Part shown: positions 10,565 through 21,340 of the stretch, piece after piece
How positions within the stretch are numbered: position 1 is the first letter of the stretch
Layout of the letters: every line of letters starts with the position of its first letter
Assembly: GCA_907163345.1 (NCBI GenBank)
Contig: CAJQUN010000008.1
Span: 12,835,191-12,899,190 of the forward strand
Source: Haberlea rhodopensis
Lineage: Eukaryota; Streptophyta; Magnoliopsida; Lamiales; Gesneriaceae
Direction of reading: 5' to 3'
Length of the DNA: 64,000 nt
The notes under the pieces: generated by a model
Database searches by the model: none
The model's input: the letters and a program-made list of their open reading frames with translations, nothing else
Told to the model about the DNA's origin: nothing
Translations under genes and position numbers: made by a program

Positions 10565-12997
10565 ATGGCCACTATCATTCACAACTCTTTATCTGTTGAG
10601 TTCGATGAAATTTACAGGGCTGAAGATCCAGAAATGGTTTCTATGTTCAAATCCTTGGAATCTTCAGGATTAAGGAACTTTCTGGAATTCGGGACGGTGG
10701 TTTACGAGTCAGAGATTCGAGAGTTGTTCGCCAATGCTGTTTCTCAAAAGACGTTCATCTCCACCCCCGTCAAGGGCAAATCTTTTGATATTTCTCAGTC
10801 GACACTGTCAAAGACCTTTGGTCTTCCTAGCACCGGTCTGACTGATTTTGGCCACATCCCTCAGGCCACTATCACCAATCTTCAGGGAAAAGTATCTATT
10901 TTTGGCCACAAACTGCAGCCATCCTTCAAGAAAAAAGAAATGCTATTTCATTTTCAAGTTCTTTGTGAGATTGTTGGCAAGCCACTATTGGGTAAAGCCG
11001 GAAGCTATGACGCCGTAACTGCCGAAAAATTCCGGGCAATGGATGCTATCCACTCCGGACAAAAGATGAATTGGTCCGCGATCTTGTTTGGAGTCCTGCT
11101 AGAAACGGTCATTGCATCCAAACAAGCTGTCTGCTTTGCTGTTCCTCTCAGCAAGCTTTTGGAGACACTGGACATCGAGCTGGGGAAGCCGTCTGCTCTC
11201 AACCCCTTTAAGATTCTCAACCCCAAGGGTTTGGCCTTGCTTAAATCCAAAGGTGCTCCACCCACTCCCCCTGATCTGGTGACTGTTAAGATTGAATGGG
11301 GACAGGAACAGGCTGCTGCTAGAAAATCTCAAGTCAAGCGCAAACTGACAATCTAGACTGACTCAGAGGAAACTCAGTCTGCCTCTGCTTCTTCATCTCC
11401 AGCCAAACCCCCTCCAAAGAAGCCAAGAACCCAGATCACCAAGCCTCTGTCAACCTTCAATATCAAAACCATACCTATCTTGCCCTCAACAAAAGCCACC
11501 CCTGCAACCCGAACTCCAACTCAACCTTCAACAGTTCCATCCACTGTACCCAAGGTCACCATCCGAGTCCCTTCCACTCTCTCTGTGGTCAAGGGCATTG
11601 TTATCAAAGAATTAGGAGACTACACCCAATCAGGGATTAAGCCCTCGTCTCCCATCAGCAAAGACAAAGGCAAGGCAGTTCTAGCTGAGCCCCTCTCTTC
11701 AAAACCCAAGTCAGCCGCTCAAACTGCAATTGACATCGCCATGGAAGATGTTGAAGACAAAGTAAAGGAGCTTACTGTGGTGTTTGATGAATGGGTTGAA
11801 TACAGAACGATCAACCATTTTCGTATATTCTTTGGCAAGCTAAAGAGACTCCACAAAATGGAACAAGAAGTCCTTAAAGGGACATAAACTGATGACGTAC
11901 GGATTGCGGTGCATCGCAAAGAACTGTTCCAGGCTAACCACAGGCTCAGACTGGCAAACTTGTTCATTGCAGCCAAAAAGGCGAATTTTGATGCCAACAA
12001 TCCGACTGCCAAAGATGATGGTATTGTCATTGCTCAGCTAGAAATGGATATTCATTCTCTTCACCTGGCTGTTAGTTTTCAACGACAGAAACTCAATATA
12101 TCCACTCCGGTTCCCAGCCCAGATCACCCCTCTGCGAGCAAAACTGTGGCAGAACCATTCTTTGAGCCAGTTCCTTCTAGTACAGTGGAGCAGCCACTGA
12201 CCAATGCTCCGTCTGTAGCAGAAACTGAAGCCGTTGATGTCTTGTTGGACTCTCCCACAACTTCGATCCCTCTGGCATCCTCAGTCTCCCACATTCAGCA
12301 CAGTCCAATCGAAGCACCTTCGATAGTTGTCTCACCAGACTCCGTCGATCCAGATCTCGTGGTGTACAACAATTGTTGCCGCTTTACAGGTTGAGGAGCC
12401 TACCAGACCTATCACTCCTCCAGATCATTCTGCTGAAGATTTGGCATTTGGGGAAAAATTCTCTACGGACTTGGTTACTTTGATCCGGTCCATTAAACGC
12501 CAATCTAACGTCTCTTCACTTGTACCAATTGACGCCGAGGATGATCCTACTACGTCACCATCTGATCACTCTCCGGGCCATTTACCTGCTGAAGCCTCAT
12601 CTCTGGTCCAAGTCTCTTCAACAGCTCTCTGACAACTGTCTCTATCTCTCCCAACGAGTCAGAGAAGTTCATCAGAGTCAAAGGTCTACACACTTGGATT
12701 TTGAATCCTTCAGAGAAAAGATGACGGCTAGCATTAGCGGTATTCAGCGCGGACTAACTTGACATGTTCTCTCAGCAAGCCTCTTATAAAAACAGCCTGA
12801 GAAAAGAACAGATCGAGCTGGCAACTGAAGTTCGGACTTCCGTAGCCAAATCCCTTATTGCTCAAGACACTCGTCTGGATGCTATTTGCGCTCAGCTCAC
12901 GCAGATCGTAGATTTCCTTCAGGAGATTGCTGCTGACAAAAAGGGGGAAAAGAAAAAGGATTTCAAGTCAGCTCAACAGTCTTCAGCGAAGAAGTAG
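10565..12997 (+). pseudogene. Copia-1 third ORF (ORF3), broken
   Basis: Downstream sense-strand gene of unknown function carried by this copia family. It starts MATIIHNSLSVEFDE. The N-terminal 260 or so residues are well conserved with the other copies. A basic KRKLT segment, a Pro/Ser/Thr-rich linker and a C-terminal coiled coil ending AADKKGEKKKDF follow. The frame holds from 10,565 to about 12,370 apart from a TAG (about 11,354) and a TAA (about 11,885). After that, frameshifts near 12,370, 12,620 and 12,760 break it. The domain pattern resembles the putative plant transposon protein domain (Pfam Transposase_32 type), an impression rather than a search result. Confidence 0.8.
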
Positions 12998-13257
12998 ATG
13001 TCTATATAAGTCAGACATGTAAATGTATATCAGATTTTTACTCAATAAAAAATCAGAGTTCTTCAGTTACTTATCTAAGTCATAGTTCATTTATTTTGAA
13101 CAAAATGACTTAATCGATCCGAACTACAACTTAACAATGTTCATTTATTTTTGAACAAGAAGACCTAATTGATCCGCAAGTATACGCTTCAGAATTTTAA
13201 AAGACTGAATAAGAAGACATAGAAGCTAGGTTTTGTCATCATCAAAAAGGGGAAATT

Positions 13258-14372
13258 TGTTGGTTCCGGATTTTAAAGATGACAAAACGGATCAGACCGA
13301 TCAAGACGCTAAACCATGTCAAAAGCAGATCACGCCGATATGGTCTATCGCAAAATCAGAACGGATCGATGAAAATCAGCCTGACCAGATCGAAGCACGA
13401 GATCAGCTCAATAATAATCAGATCAGAGCAGACAAGGTTGAATAAGCGTCGTTCTTCAGTCCGAATCATTAACGGCTATTTATTGAAGCATTTAATGATG
13501 CAATTAATGGTGACAAATACCAAGGACTGAAGATTACCTTAAAAGGTAAGAAGACAATGAAGAGCTTACCTGACAGACGCCGAAAGCATAGACCAGAATG
13601 GCAAGTGCCTAAAAGAATAAGACTGTAGCTTATTCAGAGATTGATCAGAGTTAAGAGTTGCACAGAAAAGGAAATAATGTCGTTGGTATAAGCAACTATA
13701 AAAGGATGCAACTAAAGAGCTCAAAGGACGACTGATCAATCAAGAAACGAAAAGAAAACTAAAACAGCACAAGCTTACAAGTCCAGATATTCTTGAGCGG
13801 AACCACTTTCATAAGATATTCATCTTACCAGTCTGCCCAAAGATTTCATAAGCACAACATATTGTAATATTTGATCGTCATAGGATCATTGTGTGCATAG
13901 ACAAGATCAGTCTGTCTTTTGTATTTTTACTAAGATAGAGAAGTGAGATTCAATTCTAACTGTCAGACAGTGTGAGTCTGAACATATCGAGAAACTAGGA
14001 GTTTCAGTCTGGTAGTGGGGTAAATCCAGCTGAATCGGGTTTGTACAACAGGATTGTATAAATCAAAGTCTTCTAGTGGAATCCTTCCTTAATTGGAAGA
14101 AGGGGAGACATAGAAGGATTACACCACCTTCGAACTTCCAGAAACATATTCTGTCTTTTATCATTCCGTACTAAGTTACACTCTGTAAGCCATCGAGCTG
14201 TTCTTACCAGTCTAGAACAGATCGTTCCGCACTATTATATTCAGTGGTCTGTTCTGCTGACAAGTTGATTAAGAAATAGATTTCTTTCACTAACCCGAGA
14301 GAAATTAAAAAGGATTAATTTTTAAAGGAGTGTTCATCCACCCCCTCTAAACACTCCGGACCGATCCTAACA
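13258..14372 (+). repeat. Copia-1 3' LTR
   Basis: Runs TGTTGGTTCCGG to CCGATCCTAACA (1,115 bp), with TG/CA ends as expected. TATAAAA at 13,697-13,703 marks the likely promoter. U3 carries degenerate GATCGAT-containing repeats, and the U5 side has the CTTCCTTAATTGGAAGAAGG block shared by the family. It is preceded by a polypurine tract. The hAT element resumes immediately after it. Confidence 0.92.
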
Positions 14373-15520
14373 TTTACCTTATAGCAATGTGATCACTTTA
14401 TTTTTAATGAAAGGATGACCGAACATTTAATTTTGAAGAAACTGATTGGGAAATTGTTTCTAATATTTGTAATTTTTTAGAACCTTTTTATGATGTTACC
14501 AATTTATTTTTGAGCTGTTATTATCCAACTTCTTCAATATTTTGAATAAAATTTATGAAATTAGTGAATATTTTGCATTACATAGATCTGATCCGTTTTT
14601 ACACGTATCGTTGAACCAATGTAGTATAAATTTAAAAAATATTGAAAAAATATTCCTACGTTGAATTGCTTAGCCTCAATTCTGGATCCTAGATTAAAAG
14701 TATATAATATAGAAATTATAATAGAAATTTTATTACACCAATATGGCTTATGAAATTGTTAATTTTAATCAAGAGAAACAATGCATTTTGCTTTGTTTTC
14801 TTTATATGATTCGTTACATAATTCTAGATCAGTTCCAGTAAGAGAAAGTGGTAGCAGTGGTGCTAGTAGTAGTAAGGGTTCTGTGTGGACAATGTTAAGA
14901 AGAAGACAAGACACTACTTATCGTTCTTCTAGTTCTAGTTTTAATACATTTTAATTTACTGAGCTTCAGTTATATATAAATCAAGTCATAAATTTCAGTG
15001 AACAAGAATTAGAAACTTTTGATGTTTTGGCAAGGTGGAAAGACAATGCTAGAATTTGGCTAGTACTTTCCATCATGGCACATGCTCTACTAACTCCTTT
15101 GACACCCACAGTTCCATCGGAGTCTTGTTTTAGTGCAGGTTGAAGAGTCATTGATGAAAAAAGAAGTAAAATGAAACCAAATACTGCGGAGATGTGTATT
15201 CTTTTAAAAAATTGGTTGGATGCTGATAGCCGCTTACAAGGTTTGAGATGATATAATGTTTCTTCGGATGGAAATGAAGAAAACTAGAATATTGAAAAAA
15301 CTAATGATATGGTAAATTTTTCTAGATTTATCATATATTAAAATCCGTTATATGATAATGAGATGGGTGCACAAATCGGTGACAAAATATTGCTAAAAAA
15401 TAAAGTTGGTGCAAGCAATAAAGGCTGCAAGTTTGTCGAGCCAAGTTGTTTGTTGCCTTCTGTTCAAGCATTTATGAGTGTCATTGAATAATGCTTGGTG
15501 TTGTATTTAATCTATCCACA
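14373..15520 (+). pseudogene. hAT transposase, C-terminal part (broken)
   Basis: Repeats 298 bp already seen at 5150-5448, then continues the transposase. Recognisable segments are LDPRLKVY near 14,690, a Ser-rich stretch, and the hAT dimerisation domain from about 15,020 to 15,250 (FDVLARWKDNAR, then TVPSESCFSAG and KPNTAEMCILLKNWL). Stop codons (for example in the ETMHF region and after CFSAG) make it non-functional. The right terminal inverted repeat could not be found, so the end is approximate. Confidence 0.85.
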
Positions 15521-15996
15521 TGAATTAATATTATAAGATCTACGAGGCACATGTCTCTTGGTCCAATGGTACATAAAATCCCAATTTTATATAAGATCTA
15601 CAAGTAGAGGTTGACATAGGGTCGAGTTTTTTTGGATAACATTTTTTACTACTCGTCAAATTTTTTGAGTACCTGAAATTTTTCGATTTGTATCGTGTAC
15701 TCGGAATTTACTATATATATTTTTAAAAATATTAAATATATATTTTCATAATATAAATACAAGATATTTAAAAAATGAATTTTATATATATATACACATG
15801 CTCCCTAAACTTCTATTGTTTTTTAGCTCGATATGATTGACATCCGACTAACCATCTTGTTTGGTTTAATTTGTTTTATACACAAACTTAAAATAAATTC
15901 CACAGAATATTTGTGGAAAAACATTAGGAATTTTGACCTAAGTTTTTTTTTTACAGTTATAATTTTTTTAAAAATGTATAAAGAAGACATGAAAAG

Positions 15997-16042
<46 letters not shown>

Positions 16043-16321
16043 CTAACTACATGTCGAGCGCTTAAGCGGAGCTTGTGGTCACTCGTTCCTCGCTTGTTCC
16101 AATTCCAAAATATATATATATATATATAAAATCTTCTAATTTTTTTTTCAAAATAATCTTCAAACATTCCCTAACAGTCCATCCAGACTGGGTTTAGTTG
16201 ATAGGATAACTTTCGCAAACGTGAAGAATTATACTTAACTATTAAGACTCTAATCCATCATAAGTTTCATATTTTTCTCTACTTTAGTTATGCCACCAAG
16301 AAATTTTGTGAGTGAGAAGGA
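15521..16321. other. Non-coding AT-rich region with TA microsatellites
   Basis: No gene is seen. It contains (TA)n runs at about 16,000-16,040 and 16,112-16,128. Near 15,549 is a stretch, CACATGTCTCTTGG followed by TCCAATGGTAC, that resembles one at 60,207 and the A-box region of tRNA-derived SINEs. Apparent reading frames here come from the microsatellites. Confidence 0.55.
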
Positions 16322-16675
16322 TAAATTGCCAAAATAGTTCTCTGAGTTGACATATTGTAAGTTTTGGTCTTTCAAGTAGTCAAATTGTGACTTGATCACT
16401 TAAATTGGCTTTTCTGGCTATTAATCCTATTCTAGTAGAGTACTGATGTGACACTAAAACTTACTAACTTGACACCACAAATTGATGACGTTGTATTAAA
16501 ATATGTTGATGTATCTGATGTTACATCAGTAATTTCTGACGTCACGTCAATACTCTACCGAACACATCCAAAAGCCTAAAAAACCTAATTTACATGACCA
16601 AGTTCTAATTTGGACTAACTAAAGTACCAAAGCCCAAAAAAGGTAGATTTAGACGATGAATTTGGTTTTTTTCCC
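16322..16675. mobile_element. Possible MITE
   Basis: A roughly 350-bp non-coding block begins GATAAATTGCCAAAATAG and ends near GATGAATTTGG, with weakly complementary ends and internal inverted words (GATGTTACATCAG, TGACGTCACGTCA). The size and absence of coding fit a non-autonomous DNA element, but the inverted ends are imperfect and no target-site duplication is clear. Confidence 0.35.
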
Positions 16676-16983
16676 CCTGGCAGTGAAAATTATATATGAC
16701 ATACGAGTTGTATAAACTTTATGATGGGTTGGCTTGTAGTTAATCAAAAAGTTTGATTCTTTTTTCTATTGTTATTAAATTTACTTTTTCCATGTGAAGC
16801 ACATAAATTTCATTTAAAATATCGGAAAATATAACGCGTGAGGCACATAGAGTGTAATAAAATTTTCATGGAATGGGGTTCTTCTTCCTTATTTAATTCA
16901 AGAAAAGATTCACAAGTCTCAATTTTGTAAAAAAATGGATGATACACAAATAGGTTATGATGATAATGACTGTAAAATATAAC
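16676..16983. other. Non-coding spacer left of the gypsy LTR
   Basis: About 300 bp of AT-rich sequence with no recognisable feature. Confidence 0.5.
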
Positions 16984-17646
16984 TGATGTGATCCCTTATT
17001 TTCGATATTCGGTAGATTGAAGTGTATGCGGAAAATAAGAGAGACACCGAGATTTTTTACGTGAGATTTTTTACGTGGAAAACCATTTAATTGAAGGAAA
17101 AACCACGGGACCTAATCCAGTATAAAATTTCACTATCACAATTTGATGTTGTTACATGACTTTTGACACGACATCTAATTGCAGAATTATTACACAAGGA
17201 TATTTGGAAAAAATAAAAAAGGACCGAACAGAATAATAATGCTCTTTTCGGAGTCTTTTTTGTATGAAAAATCCAACCCTTGTAATGAGGTTCCCCGCCG
17301 CTATTTATAGGCTCGATCCTTGTTATTACTTGGCGGGAAAGCTAGGATCTGATCTCCCTCAATAGTGGCGCTAATGCAGCGAGTGTGTCTGAGAAATTCG
17401 CACTCCACTAATGCACGTTTATCTCTGTCAGTTAATCTGTTGTTTACAGCCGTGTTTTCCGCTAATCTTTTGACCAATATACCGAGCAGGGTTTGACAGC
17501 CGTTCAGCTATAATCTATTCGGTGTATTGTTGTTCGGCTATAATATGTTCGGTGTATTATTGTTCGGTTATAATCTGTTACGGTATATTGCTGTTCGGCT
17601 CTCGTAGATGATTTTATCCGAGAAGGCCAATATGTCATATGACATC
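16984..17646 (-). repeat. Gypsy 3' LTR
   Basis: On the minus strand it begins TGATGTCATATGACATATTG at 17,646 and ends GGGATCACATCA at 16,984, giving 663 bp with TGATGT/ACATCA terminal inverted repeats. A minus-strand TATAAATA lies at 17,309-17,302. The purine-rich CTTCAGGGGGTGAGG just before it (17,661-17,647) is the expected plus-strand priming site. The partner 5' LTR is absent, so age cannot be estimated. Confidence 0.75.
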
Positions 17647-17867
17647 ACCTCACCCCCTGAAGTAAATCAAGACGAGAATATTCAAGTCTTGTTTTATTGT
17701 CTTCGGGTAAAATCCTAATCTTGACCTGCTCGGGCCTTGCTTCTCTTTTTTCCCGCTCAAACATTTCAAACGCCTCACGACGTTTCGTTTCCCGAGGCAT
17801 ATCTGTAACCGTCCATTCAGTTTAATTCGGACGGCGTGGATTTTACGACTGTTCATGTGGTCCCATC

Positions 17868-17875
17868 TATAAATA
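17868..17875 (+). promoter_or_regulatory. TATA box of the gypsy antisense gene
   Basis: TATAAATA on the plus strand lies about 35 bp upstream of the open reading frame, inside the element but outside the LTR. It points opposite to the LTR promoter. Spacing fits a plant core promoter for the antisense gene. Confidence 0.55.
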
Positions 17876-17903
17876 CTCCCTCATTCCCTTCATTTGTCTC
17901 ACG

Positions 17904-20018
17904 TTGCTGCACTCTACTTCCGAGCTAGCGTTTAGACGACCGAGCAATTTATCTTCAGTTCTCTCCGGCTTCTATAAAAGTATAGCCTCTTCTTCAGATG
18001 ATTCCTCCTTGAGGGCGATAGATGCGTATGATGATGAGGGTGCCAATACCCCTTTTTCTCGCCCGTCATCCTCCTCGGATAGCGAGGAGACTCTAAGCTC
18101 TTCATCTGCTTCAGCTGCTCGTAAAGAAGAGCAACGAGCTGCTACGGAACAAGACTTGGTGAACGCCAAAGTCCCTTGGTTCGAACTTTTTGAATCAGGG
18201 GTTAGATCGGACTATCATTTTTATCTTATTCTTACAAGGTTGGAGATTTCTGAACGGACTTCTATTATTGCTCCCCCTTCAAGATCTCGTCCTCATTTGC
18301 CCCCTAAGGGCTATTTTCCTTTCTATTTAGACCAACTCCGAGGAGGTCTTCATTTTCCTGTCCCCTCCTTTTTTTGTTGAAGTGGCATCTTATTTTTCGT
18401 CTCTCTCAGCCAACTGTTCCCCAACAGTTATAGACTGTTGGCGGATTTCTTTATAGTTCTTTCTTGTTTGGGTTTCACTCCTACTCCCGAACTCTTCCAC
18501 TGCTTATTTCAACTGAATAAGAAGAAGATCGGGCCTTTTTTACTTTTCTTCTCGAGCAGGGGTTGGTTTCCTCAAGAACTACCCCTCGTCGATCAAGAAT
18601 TGGAAGATGTTTTACTTCTTTGCTCGTCCACTCCAGCCTTGGGATTGTCCCATGAAGTGGAGGGAAGACCTCCCGAAGGGCAAATCGATCAAGGGACACC
18701 TTGAGAAGGAACCGTATCTGTCGGTTCGTCGTAAGCTTGCGATCAGTGTTTTAACCCAGCGGAGCTGATTGACGACAGACTGGTGTACTTGTTCCAGCTG
18801 AGCCAGAAAGGTGCATCCTTGAAGATGCCCATCAGTAAGTGTTTCTGAGCACTCTCACATGCTTGTATACTCTGATTGTTATGCTCGGACTAACCTTTGC
18901 TTATTCTTTTCAGAAACAAAAATGATAAAAGCTAAGATGGCTGAGAAGCTGAAAGCCAAGTATCAGAAAGGACAGGCTTCCGAATCTACTGTTATTCCAG
19001 CCCATCCTCCATATGTTGAACCTATCCCTGCCCATCCATCTGCTGAACCTACCTCTCCAATCGATGAGGGCTTCACCTGAGGAGGCCTTGGCACTTCGAC
19101 CCCAAAAAAGGGCCATTCACGAGGGCCGGGTTCTTCCGCAAAAACCCCCCTTCCAAGAAAACCTCTTCTTCCATCATTCCCCCTGTACCCCGAGCTTCTT
19201 CTCAACCTGCTCCAGGTGGTCCTAGCGCTTCTTGGCCCACCACGAGATACCACATTCCCACCTGGACATATTCTCCCAATGTCCCCCTTCTGAGGAAACC
19301 GGACCCCAAGATTTCTCATTCTATCCTCTGACATTCCCCAGACTCCTCTGACCGCAAATACCTCGGGAAGTTGGCCTTCCGTAATCTGGTGAACAACTTC
19401 ACTACCTCCTTCACCAAGGTAACCATCTTTTACTAATAATTTTCCAAGTTTCATATTTGGTACTTACTTCTTATGTTCTTATGCAGACCCACATGATGGT
19501 GGGTGAACTTCCCACCAGGTTTCATTCAGTGGGATCAGCGGATGCTAATCACCAGAAGCGCATCAACCAGCTTGAAAATATGAGTGATGACTTGAAGAAA
19601 TCCGTGGGCCTTCTGAAAGAGCGGCATTCGGCTATGGTGTCAGCCCGAGATAAAGCGGGGAAAACCCTCAAGGAAGAGCGCAAAAAGTTGGCTGACATGG
19701 AAGAGGATAACAAAACCTTATCAGAGCAGTACAAATCCATTTCTGAAAAATACGAGTCCATCTCTGAGCAGCTTGCTCATGAGAAGTCTTCGGTTGCTGC
19801 TCGGATGGAGGAGTTCTGGCTTACAAAGAAGGCTGACTTTTTGAAGTCCTCAGAGTTCAGTGACATGGTGGTGGACCGTGCAATAAAGTTTTTTGATCAA
19901 AGTTGGGGCCTATGTCCGCCAATTTGAGGCAAAGGGTTATCCTCAGGGACTCCAAAGGATTTTCATGATGTTGGAGCTGGTTTGGAAAGCCTTCCTGAGG
20001 AATTCTTTCAACCATAGA
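17904..20018 (+). pseudogene. Antisense accessory gene of the gypsy element (Transposase_28-like, spliced, broken)
   Basis: It lies between pol and the 3' LTR, on the strand opposite pol. After a Ser-rich N-terminus, the segment PPKGYFPFYLDQLRGGLHFP (about 18,300-18,360) is the hallmark of the Pfam family 'putative gypsy type transposon' (Transposase_28). Conservation continues in other frames through a FLKNYPSSIKNWK-like stretch near 18,575, so frameshifts occur near 18,365 and 18,450. Two introns are plausible: 18,835-18,913 (GTAAGT to TTTTCAG) and 19,419-19,486 (GTAACC to TATGCAG). The last exon encodes a strongly charged coiled coil (about 19,550-19,830). No in-frame ATG is found at the start, where a TTG sits. 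A frameshift near 19,905 precedes the natural end. Function in the family is unknown. Confidence 0.7.
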
Positions 20019-20129
20019 TTATGGATGATATTTTTCTTTTCTTGCTTTTGTTCCGATGTAATATCTCCTTGATTGGATAAAAATGGCTTTATTCATTTTG
20101 CTGTTCAAATCCTGATCACCAACACTTGT
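20019..20129. other. Trailer of the antisense gene
   Basis: Short non-coding T-rich stretch between the antisense gene and the tandem repeats. It could hold the antisense transcript's 3' UTR, since GGATAAAAATGG near 20,078 is only a weak polyadenylation-like signal. Confidence 0.35.
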
Positions 20130-21215
20130 ACAAATTTAAGTTTAGAAAGTGGACCAACCGTCCTGATCCCACAAAATAAAATTCATGAATAAGCTGTATA
20201 CAGAGCAACACGATCTTGATAATTTTAAGTTTAAACGTGGACCGAACATCATTATCCCACGAGTAAACGATGGTAATTTCAAGTTTAAACGTGGACCAAA
20301 CATCCCGATCCCACGAATAAACCGAACATGCTCGCTACCCCGAGCACAATCACTTAGTCAATTCTATGCTTAAAAGTGGACCAAACATCCCGATCCCACG
20401 AGTAAACTACTAAAATTCCGAACAAGCTCGCTACCTCGAGCATAATAACTTTGATAATTTTAAGTTTAAAAGTGGACCAAACATCCCGACCCCACGAGTA
20501 AACCGAACAGGCTCGCTACCCCGAGCACAATCACTTAGGCAATTTTATGTTTAAACGTGGACAAAACATCCCGATCCCACGATTCCGAGCAAGCTCGCTA
20601 CCCCAAGCACAATAACTTTGATATTTTAAGTTCAAACGTGGACCAAACATCCCGATCACACGAGTAAACGATGGTGATTTTAAGTTTAAGCGTGGACTAA
20701 ACATCCCGATCCCACGAGTAAACGATGGTAGTTTCAAGTTTAAACGTGGACCAAACATCCGATCCCACGAGTAAACCGAACAAGCTCGCTACCCCGAGCA
20801 CAATAACTTTGATAATTTTAAGTTTAAACATGGACCAAACATCCCGATCCCACGAGTAAACCGAACAGGCTCGCTACCCCGAGCACAATCACTTAGAAAA
20901 TTTTATGTTTAAACGTGGACCAAACATCTCGATCCCATGAGTAAACCATTAAAATTCCGAACAAGCTCGCTACCCCGAGCACAATAACTTTGACAATTTT
21001 AAGTTTAAACGTGGACCAAACATCCCGATCCCACGAGTAAACGATGGTGATTTTAAGTTTAAACGTGGACCAAACATCCTGATCCCACGAGTAAACGATG
21101 GTAGTTTCAAGTTTAAACGTAGACCAAACATCCCGATCCCACGAGTAAACGATGGTGATTTTAAGTTCAAACGTTGACCAAACATCCGATCCCACGAGTA
21201 AACCAAACAGGCTGA
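20130..21215. repeat. Tandem repeat array in the gypsy 3' region
   Basis: About 15 copies of a unit containing TTTTAAGTTTAAACGTGGAC followed by CAAACATCCCGATCCCACGA and GTAAAC. Two alternating lengths occur: a roughly 50-bp short unit, and a longer unit with the insert AACAAGCTCGCTACCCCGAG. Copies differ by a few percent. The array lies between pol and the antisense gene, where Tat-type elements are known to carry hypervariable tandem repeats that can seed satellites. Confidence 0.9.
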
Positions 21216-21340
21216 ACAACTTTATTTCATTGAAAACAAATTCATAAACAAAAACAATAATTAAAATGTTACATGAAATATTTCTTTAAATTATGAATGT
21301 TCCAAGGTCTCACCAGCTCGCGACCTTCATGGTCTTCTAA

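Larger units (their letters stand above)
5446..14372 (+). mobile_element. Copia-1: 5'-truncated Ty1/copia element
   Basis: Lacks the 5' LTR, primer-binding site and about the first 440 bp of gag, joining the hAT element in mid-gag through a shared TTG. It then runs gag, pol, third ORF, polypurine tract (AAAAAGGGGAAA near 13,244) and one complete LTR (13,258-14,372). It is the same family as Copia-2 and Copia-3 but the most diverged and most damaged copy, with stops and frameshifts in every gene. Confidence 0.92.

Noticed and set aside
5446..14372. Endogenous pararetrovirus
   Set aside because: Integrase is present and precedes reverse transcriptase, which is the copia order. LTRs are present and there is no movement protein.
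15823..16167. Overlapping frames on both strands with poly-Ile-Tyr runs
   Set aside because: Produced by TA microsatellites.
20130..21215. CRISPR-like array of regular repeats
   Set aside because: Units are contiguous and variable, with no unique spacers and no cas genes. The setting is a plant gypsy element, so this is a tandem repeat.
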